Part shown: positions 56,641 through 64,000 of the stretch, in pieces
Position numbering within the stretch: position 1 is the first letter of the stretch
Layout of the letters: each line of letters opens with the position of its first letter
DNA from: Closterium sp. NIES-65
Lineage: Eukaryota; Streptophyta; Zygnematophyceae; Desmidiales; Closteriaceae
Direction: 5' to 3'
Assembly (NCBI GenBank): GCA_948144175.1
Contig: CANXME010000532.1
Location: forward strand, 5,001 to 69,000
Length of the DNA stretch: 64,000 nucleotides
The notes under the pieces: generated by a model
Told to the model about the DNA's origin: nothing
Database searches by the model: none
What the model saw: only the letters and a program-made list of their open reading frames with translations
Translations under genes and position numbers: made by a program

Positions 56641-56852
56641 CACCCCCATAGGCAAAGTGGGGGAGAACAAGGGGTCACAAGACCAGTCAAGCAAAGCAAA
56701 GCAAAGCTCAGGGTGGATCACAAAGTCACCACACATTCCGAGCGCAAGGTCAAGGGCCACAAGGCCAGTTCGCATGCAAGATCATATATAGAGATATACA
56801 AGAGTCAAGCAAGCAAGAGCAAGAGTATATATAGGTCAAGGTACAAGCAAGG

Positions 56853-59800
56853 TCAAGAAGTGAGCAAGTGAGGCAAGACAGGCACAAGACCCAGCTGCGT
56901 GCAGCAACGCTGATGATCACAAGGCGCAAGTGCCTTGGTGAAGACATCAGCAGTGTTGGCCTCAGAGGCCACGTACGCAAGTCGCAACTGTCCACGCTGC
57001 TGTAGCTCACGATCAAGAAAGTAGCGGAGAGCAATGTGCTTTGTCCTGTGCTCCAGTCGCTGCTCTCGACACAAGGCCAGCATGGCCTTGTTGTCTACGT
57101 ACAGGACTGGAGGAGAACGAGGCGGCTCTCCAAGGTCGTTCAGCAGGTAGGTGAGCCAGCGAAGCTACTGAGCAGCCATAGCCCCGGCGTAGATCTCAGC
57201 CTCACAACTGGAGCCGAGAACAGAAGACGAGCGAGTAGCCCGCCACGAGACAGAGCCGGAACCAAGGCCGAAGGTGTAACCCTGTGACGACCGCTGCGTA
57301 GCCTGGTCGTCAGCCCAAGAAGCGTCTGCGTGCCCAGTGAGGACCACTGGACTGCGCCCTCCAAGCACTAGCCCCATGCCCGACGTACTGCACAAGTAGC
57401 GCAACACCCTCTTCGCTGCAGCCATGTGCTCTGGTCGGTGTCTACCAGGAGAAATATAGCGTGCGAGAATGCTAAGAGGGTATGCAAGGTCAGGTCGTGT
57501 GCAGGTCATCAGGTACATGAGGCAGCCAACAAGCTCTGGATACGGGCCACTCGACTCTACGGACTCATCCGAAGGCAGAGCTGAGAGCGAGTGGCGAGTA
57601 GGCAGAGGAGTGGCCTGAGGCGAGGAGTACGTGAAGCCGAAGCGCTGAAGGACCTGCTTCACCATGTGTGACTGAGTCAGAGTAATGGTGCGCTGTGCTC
57701 TGTCCCGGGTGATCTGCAAGCCAAGGTAGCTGCGCAGTTCACCCAGGTCTGTGCACGTGTGTCTCTTCTGCAGCTCCGACTTCACGTAGGCGAGTCCAGC
57801 ACTGTCAACTGTGGCAAAGACCAAGTCGTCAACGTACACGAGGATGTAGAACGGCGGCAGAGAGGTGTCGGTGCGCAGAAACAGCGACGGGTTGGCAGTA
57901 GAAGGAGCAAACCCAAGAGCCGCAAGCGTAGTCCTCAGTGTGTCGTGCCACTCACGTGGCGCCTGGCGAAGACCGTAGACTGGACGCTGCAGACTCCACT
58001 GGGTACCAGAAGGGAAAGACCCAGTGAAGCCAGGTGGGCGGCGCAGCGAGATCCCTCATGCAGGCTGCCCTGCAAGAAAGCTGTGCTGAAGTCAAGAGAG
58101 TGCAGCTCGTAGTCACGGTGAGCAGCAACGTGCAGCAGTACCCGAAGAGTGGTCATCTTCGGGGTGGGAGAGAAGGTCTGAAAGTAGTCAACTCCCTGCC
58201 GCTGACTGAAGCCACGAGCCACGTAACGCGCCTTGAAGACAGGCGGAGAACCCGGCGGCCGCTTCACCCTGAAGATCCACATGCCACTGACGATGTTCGC
58301 CCCAGGAGTGGGGACAGCGTCAACGTAGGTGCCTGTGGACTTCCAGGAAGCAATCTCTGCATCCATAGCTGCCTGCCACTAAGAGGAGTAGGGACCCTCT
58401 ATCGCCTCCGCGTAAGAGCGCGGAGTCGGGATGTCAAGTGCATCCGGGTCTCCCTCAGGGGTAAGCAGACGGACACGAGATGAGGTGAAGCAGCTGCCAA
58501 GCACTGGAACTCCTCCTGCCTGTCCTCAAGGACGTCCGTGCCAAGGGCACACTCACCCCCGACGGACGGAGGACAGACAGACTCAGACTCAGCGAAAAGA
58601 CTAGAAGCGTAGTCTAGGCGACAGCGAGCAGCAAAGTCGACGAGCTCAGCAACTAAGGCAGACGCAGCAGTGGACTCGAAGGAAGGGTCAGTGACGACAG
58701 TGGCAAGGAGACGCGTAACAGTAGGACTAACAGCACGAAGAGAGTCCGACTCCGGGTCGGCAAAAGCAGGAAGAGAGGACGCAAGCGGACAAGGCAAAGG
58801 GGCACGCAGAGGAGCAGTGGACGGACGCAGAGACATCCTGTGCGTGCTAGGGACAGGAGGAGGACGCTAACGCGAACCACGACCACTAGCGCGAGCAGCA
58901 CGGACAGGCGACGCAGGGCGAGACGCAGGCTCACGACGCTCAGTAAAACCTCCAGTAGGACCAGTGTAGGGAGAAGGAGCAGGCAAAGAGGAGGTAGGCT
59001 GCAACTGTAACTGTGACGGGACTGGCTGTGGACAAGCTAAAGAAGGAGGAGGACCACTAGAAGGCGGAAGACAAAGAACCTGCTGCAGGAGTGGAACGAA
59101 GTATGGTCGAGGCCGCGCGGCGACGCCAGACACAGCAGGGACAGCACCAGCACCCCCAGCAGGAGCACGCGCTCCAGCTGCACCTCCAATAGCGCCAGAA
59201 CCTCCAGCAGGACCAAGAGTACCCGCAGCAGTACCGTCAGCAGTAGTCTCAGCTCCAACACCCTCAGTAGCGCCAGCTCCAGCCGAACCTGCAGGCCCAG
59301 CAGCTCTTGTACTCCCAGTACGAGCACCTCCGGGACCCGCGACAGCAGCACCCTCAGTAGCCGAAGAACCTCCAGCACCAGCAGCAAGCCTCCAGCGCCG
59401 GGTAAACCACTCGCGCAGCTCCCGTGGAGAGAGTGGCTCCCGCAGAGACGAAGCACCCGGAGAACGCCCAGGCGGAGCACCTCCAAGCGCAGCACCCCCA
59501 GGCTCAGCACCCATAGGCTCAGCACCTCCAGGCGCAGCACCCCCAGGCTCAGCACCCCCAGGCTCAGCACCCCCAGACTCAGCACCCCCAGGCTCAGCAG
59601 CCCCAGGCTCAGCACCCCCAGTTGCAGCACCCCTAGGCTCAGCACTCTCAGGCTCAGCAACCCCAGTCGCAGCACCCCCAGGCTAAGCACCCTCAGCAGC
59701 ACTAGAGTCACCAGTGACCTCAACAGGCTCGACTGCGTCTACCTGGGACACACCTGAAGGGGACGGACCCTGGGGGGGTAGGGGGTCTATCGGAGGGGGA

Positions 59801-60540
59801 CCTGGTACAAGGAAGAGCGGCGGCGGGGGGAGAGACGGAGTGCGGTAGGGGAAGAGGCGGTAGTAGGGGACCGACTCGTCAAACGTGACGTCCTGGGAGG
59901 ACAGAACACGGCGAGAGGTGGGGTGGTAGAACTGCCACCCAGGCGCGTCAGGGGGGAACCCCAGGAAGACGCAAGGAGCAGCACGAGGGGACAGCTTGTC
60001 CGCAGACAAGTCGCGGACAAACGCCCGAGATCCCCAGACCCGGAACGCCGACGCATCGACAACCTTCCCCGTCCACAGCAAGGCTGGGGAGGTCTCCGGC
60101 CTGGAGACCCTGGGGTGTAGGTTGATCTGATGCGCCGCGTACCTCACCGCAAACGACCACAGAAAATGGGGAGCAGCCGCATGCATCATAGACGTACGAG
60201 CGACATCTATGACCATGCCAATGCGGCGCTCAGCAATCCCATTTTGCTGCGGGGAGTCCGGAAGCGTGAAGGTCTGACAGATTCCACGCGAGCAACAGTA
60301 GGCTCTCAGAAGGCCAGAAGAAAACTCTCCGCCTCTGTCCGAGTGCAGACGCAGAACAGGAAAGTCCGAGCCAAAGCTCTGCCTGAGCTGGGGACGAGCT
60401 GCGCGGATCCAGTCGATCAGCACCTCAGTGACATCAACCTTGCTGCGCAAGGGGAAGACTGTGGTGTAACGCGAGTAGTCGTCAACAAGAAGCAGGAAGT
60501 AGCGCTCGTGACCCTGTCCACGGACGCGGGCTGGGCCCCA
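56853..60540 (-). pseudogene. Copia integrase (part), RT and RNase H of E
   Basis: From the solo LTR the frame continues as WGPARVRGQGHERY through SDRGGEF and SPQQNG to TAG at 59683. Then an open linker follows to TAG at 58867 (Gln codon), a 1-bp loss near 58468, TAG at 58379 (Gln codon), a 1-bp loss near 58050, YVDDLVF at about 57835, TAG at 57165 (Glu codon) and the RNase H end at 56853. At least six lesions. Confidence 0.88.
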
Positions 60541-60670
60541 TGTCAGAATATTATCTTATTGTTCTAGCCTGTAGTGGGGTGCTCTATAGCGAGTACAACC
60601 CTTCTAGGGTTTGCTATTTGTATCCTCATTCTTGCTAGTTCAATCCTCTTTCTTCCTTCTAATTTTGACA
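60541..60670 (+). mobile_element. Solo LTR inside E integrase
   Basis: 130 bp, TGTCAGAATATT...TTTTGACA, flanked by cccca (60536-60540 and 60671-60675), in plus orientation, opposite to E. Removing it with one duplication restores a continuous reading frame. Confidence 0.94.
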
Positions 60671-62937
60671 CCCCACACGTCCATGTGAAGCGTCTGCAAC
60701 GGGGCCTCTGGCGGAGGAAACTGAGTGGAGTGAGGGGCAGCCTGCTGGCGCCCCTCGACACAGGGGACACAGGTAGGGCCAGGGCCCTGAGGAAGGGGAG
60801 GGAGGGACCGAGGGAGACCAGAAACAAGAAGACGGGAGGCCATGCCTCTGAGCCGAAGCAGAGAGGGGTGACCAAGGCGGTGGTGCCAGAGGAGAGTCTC
60901 GTGAGACAGGAGACGACACGAACAGGGGGCAGACTCAGGACCAGACTCGGACGCTGCAGTAAGCACCTGACCCGACGAAGTGACCCTACCAGACTCAACA
61001 ACCGGAGGAGACGGAGTGGTCAGTGTGTAAAGGCTCGACCCCGGCCTACGGGTGAACGTAGCCAGGTGTCGGCCTGTGCTAGCCTCTGTGCAGTGCGACA
61101 CCCGCTGACGCGCAGGAGTGAACCGGTGTACTCCCCCATCCTGTAGGTCAGCACCACTCACCAGGTTCGTAGAGAACGAGGGGAGGTAGAGACCAGACAG
61201 GGTGCCAGAGGGAGCCGCCGGACACGGGAGGACTGTGGAGAAGTGAGACAGGACAGGACCCCCAGAGGGGTCAGCCAGAGACACCGCAACCGGCCGACTA
61301 AGCGGCGTGAGCGTGGTGCGGTCCCGAAAGAAGGAGCGAGAAGCCCCAGAGTCAAGGGTGAAGGTGAGGGAGGCCGAAGCCGACGTAGTACCTGAGAGCG
61401 CAGACTCACCAGTACCTGAGGATGTAGACGCACTAGCACCTAGAGCAGCAGCGTCGCAAGCACCTAGGGCAGCCGCCTCACCAGTACCTAGAGCAGCAGT
61501 CTCAATGCCCGGGTCGGGCGGGAAACACCGGTAACATTCACCCTCATCACTAATAGACACAGCATACATGGCAGAAAGGATAGCATCAAAATCAATATCA
61601 TAGATGGCAACGCCCGCCGTAGACAGCTCGCCCCAGCGAGGGATCTCTGTGGCCTCCGGGAACTGGTGACGCCACGCGTCCGTCAGGCGGCCAAAGCAAC
61701 GCTGGGTGGGGTGCGCACCCCCACACTGCTCACCCGCACGGTCGCCGGTGCGCAGGACGTAGGTGCACGGACCAAAACCCCCACCCCGCTGGCGTGCAGT
61801 GTACCACTCACGGAGCTGCTGAAGTGACAGGGTCTCACGACCGCGCTGCTGCTGCTGGCGCGGACCACCACCGGAGCCACTCCTCTGCGTAGACCCACGA
61901 CCAGCTCCACCGCCACCCCCGGCGCCTCCGCCGCCTCCGCCGCCTCCGCTACTACCGCCACCTCCGCCGCCTCCTCCACCGCCGCCACCTCCGCCACCTC
62001 CGCTCCCACCGCCATCGCCGCCGCCGCCTCCGCCTCCACTGCCGCCACCGACACCTCCACCCCCACCACCACTCCCATCGCCACCCCCACTCCCCCCGCC
62101 GCCTCCACCTCCACCTCCACTGCCTCCGCTCGCCCCTCCAGTGCCCCTGCCCCCCTTGCCCTTGCCAGAGCGGCGTCTCCCGCTAGGGGCAGACGCCGCA
62201 CCGACCGACTCAAGACCAAGGAGGTCGGCCGCAGCAGCAGAGGCAATAGAGGGCAGAAGGGGGGAGGGGGAACACCCCTCAAAGATGGGGGTGCGCGGGT
62301 CACCACGAGAGGCCCCTACAGCGACTATGCTCTTCTCGGCTGCTAGGAGGGACTTCTCGAGGAGGTCAACAGTGAGAGTGGTGGGACAGACTGAGAGGAA
62401 GTGGTCCCTGACTACGCGAAGGGAGTCAGGAAGGCGAGTGACTATGTAGTAGAGAGTGATGTACATGGGGGGGGGGTTCTTGGCGCAGAAGTCAGCAGGA
62501 AGCGCAGCGCGGTAGCGAGTGTCACTAGTGCGGAGGTGCGTAATGAGGTCAGCAAGTGTGGGAAAGGCAGTAAGGTCAGGGAAGAGGTACGGTAGCATGA
62601 GACGGCTCAGTGCAGCAGTAGCAGGGGAGGAGTACCGCGCAACTACAGCGTCATACAAGGTCTGAGCACTCTTGTACTGACTAAAGTGCGCACGCTCAGT
62701 GGTAGGTAGGTGGCGACGCACAGCAAGACGTGCAGCAGCATCGCACGTGGCCCACTGAGAGCGAACAGTGGCGTCAGCATCAGCAGCAGGGGCAGGAGAG
62801 GCGCCAGAGGTGAGGTCAAAGAGAGAGAGACCGTCAGCCCTATCGCACTGTAAGTACAGCTGGAGGTCGTCAACCCAGACCTCAAAGTCAATGGCTCGAC
62901 CCTCAGCGTCAAAAGCGAGCACACTAGGGGTAGCCAT
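60671..62937 (-). CDS. Gag-protease and start of integrase of E
   Basis: About 755 open codons from ATG 62937 to the solo LTR. Order: gag domain (MATPSVLAFDAEGR, residues 1-220), GKGKGG then a Gly-rich linker of about 90 residues, Gln run, QLREW, the knuckle-like C-x13-C-x3-H-x4-C, protease LDSGASRSFF, HHRLGH...CVPC and LHMDVWG, where the insertion cuts it. It is the only complete family-B gag-protease frame in the window. The frame also runs open upstream through the leader, but that reflects composition. Confidence 0.9.
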
Positions 62938-62999
62938 GACAACAGTAGACCAGCGGTGCAAGCAGTAGGGAAAGGGCAGTGCAGTGAGAGAGGTGCTGT

Positions 63000-63830
63000 G
63001 CTCACCGGACAGTGCTGCACGGGCGGCTCGGCGGAAGAGCGGCTGGGCGGTATGGCGGCTCGACTGCTGGGCGGCTCGGCTGCACGGCGGCTGGGCGGCT
63101 CGGCGGCAGGGCGACCCGGCGGCTCGGTTGTGCTGCTGCAGGGCGGCGCGGCTGGGTGAGGCGGCTCGGGCGGCTCGTGCGGCGGGCGGCTCGGGCGGCT
63201 CGGGCGGCGGGCGGCGCTGCAGTAGTTGAAGGCGGCGGGGCCGCAACTGAGGGCGGCGGGGCCGCAAATGAGGGCGGCGGGCCGCAGGTGAGGGCGGGGA
63301 CGGGCCGCAACTGAAGGCGGCGGGGCCGCAGGTGAGGGCGGCGGGGCCGCAACTGAGGGCGGTGGGGCCGCAGGTGAGGGCGGCGACAGGGCCGCAGCTG
63401 AGGGCGGCGTCGGGGCCGCAGGTGAGGGCAGCGACGGGCCGCAGGTTAGGGCGGCGATGGGGCCGCAGCTGAGGGCGGCTTCGGGGCCGCAGGTGAGGGC
63501 GGCGACGAGCCGCAGGTGAGGGCGGCGACGGGGCCGCAGCTGAGGGCTGCAACGGGGCCGTAGGTGAGGGCGGCGGGGCCGCAACAGAGGGTGGCGGGGC
63601 CGCAAGGGAGGGCGGCGACGGGCCGCAGGTGAGGGCGGCGACGGGGCCGCAACCGAGGGCGACGATGGGGCCGCAACCGAGGGCGGCGACGGGGCCGCAA
63701 CCGAGGGCGGCGACGGGCCGCAAGAGAGGGGGCGGGGCCGCAACTAAGGGCGGCGGGGCCGCAAGTGAGGGCGGCGGGGCCGCAAGGAAGGCCGCTAGGG
63801 CGGCTCGACGAAGGTAGAGAGAGGAGCGCG
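63000..63830 (-). repeat. GC-rich minisatellite leader of E
   Basis: Units of about 20-22 bp with GGGCGGCGACGGGGCCGCA and GAGGGCGGCGGGGCCGCA cores at 63220-63790, CGGCTCGGGCGGCT units nearer gag. Confidence 0.86.
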
Positions 63831-63899
63831 ACTCCGGGAGCGCGCTCCGGGCAGGAAAAAAAAAAATCGATGTGGTGGGCCATAGGCACAGTTCCCACG

Positions 63900-63919
63900 A
63901 GGGAACCTGCTCGATACCA
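63900..63919 (-). promoter_or_regulatory. Primer binding site of E
   Basis: On the minus strand TGGTATCGAGCAGGTTCCC directly follows the 5' LTR, the same site as in B1 and close to that in D. Confidence 0.7.
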
Positions 63920-64000
63920 TGAGAAACTTAGGACGAGAATGAAAATGACAAGGAAAGTTGGGTACAAGTACAAACCCTAGAAAGCTGTACCCCATATGTG
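63920..64000 (-). repeat. 5' LTR of E (partial)
   Basis: 81 bp visible, TGAGAAACTTAGG..., closest to the LTR of B1 and the solo LTR at 10418. Confidence 0.85.

Larger units (their letters stand above)
56509..64000 (-). mobile_element. Copia element E (runs past the window end)
   Basis: A 3' LTR (56509-56640), RNase H, RT, linker, integrase, protease, gag, leader, primer site and the beginning of a 5' LTR (63920 onward). The 5' LTR portion resembles that of B1, while the 3' LTR resembles that of D. A solo LTR splits integrase at 60541-60670. The left flanking pentamer is tattt; the right flank is outside the window. Confidence 0.88.

Noticed and set aside
62938-63743. In-frame N-terminal extension of E Gag through the leader
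   Set aside because: Several frames on both strands are open there because the GC-rich repeats lack stops; all leaders differ in sequence and the ATG at 62937 matches other copies.

Overview
The window is nuclear DNA from a plant. The one clear host gene, on the minus strand at 19672-20985, is an intact eight-exon gene for a plastid-targeted Cu/Zn superoxide dismutase. Short plant-type telomeric (TTTAGGG) tracts occur inside transposons, and most stop codons in decayed elements look like CAG-to-TAG changes, as expected from plant CHG cytosine methylation. The abundance of tyrosine-recombinase (DIRS-order) retroelements beside Copia elements hints at a seed-free plant or streptophyte alga, but the species cannot be fixed from sequence alone.

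Almost everything else is nested retrotransposon. From left to right: (1) Copia element A (128-7376, minus), with identical 110-bp LTRs and a 5-bp target duplication, lies in a CA microsatellite. (2) Two DIRS-order elements, N1 and N2 (both minus), each carry gag, RT-RNase H and tyrosine recombinase with split direct repeats. N2 (about 13237-19150) sits inside the 5' repeat of N1 (about 7467-19183), and a solo LTR splits the RT of N1. (3) A decayed Copia 3' end (19184-19470) precedes the SOD gene, and a foldback element with 8-bp target duplications (21193-21967) lies about 200 bp upstream of the SOD start codon. (4) Copia element B1 (22439-29948, minus). (5) A decayed 5'-truncated Copia copy (30345-33230), a solo LTR (33572-33747) and an unassigned ORF. 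(6) Copia element D (34939-43870, plus), whose 5' LTR is split by F, a 1.67-kb non-autonomous LTR element. (7) An outer LTR element H (44509-55291, plus) that holds a fused pair of minus-strand Copia elements, X and Y. (8) A 377-bp TRIM (56072-56448). (9) Copia element E (56509 to beyond the window end, minus), split by a solo LTR.

The Copia elements form one related group. They have LTRs of 110-132 bp, a primer site starting TGGTA, a GC-rich minisatellite leader, a single gag-pol frame with a Gly- or Gln-rich linker, an unusual zinc-knuckle-like C-x13-C-x3-H-x4-C motif, an LDSGAS protease, HHCC/DDE integrase, YVDD reverse transcriptase and RNase H. Most copies are broken by stops and frameshifts; element A has only one in-frame stop. 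Target duplications at seven elements let the nesting order be read directly from the sequence.
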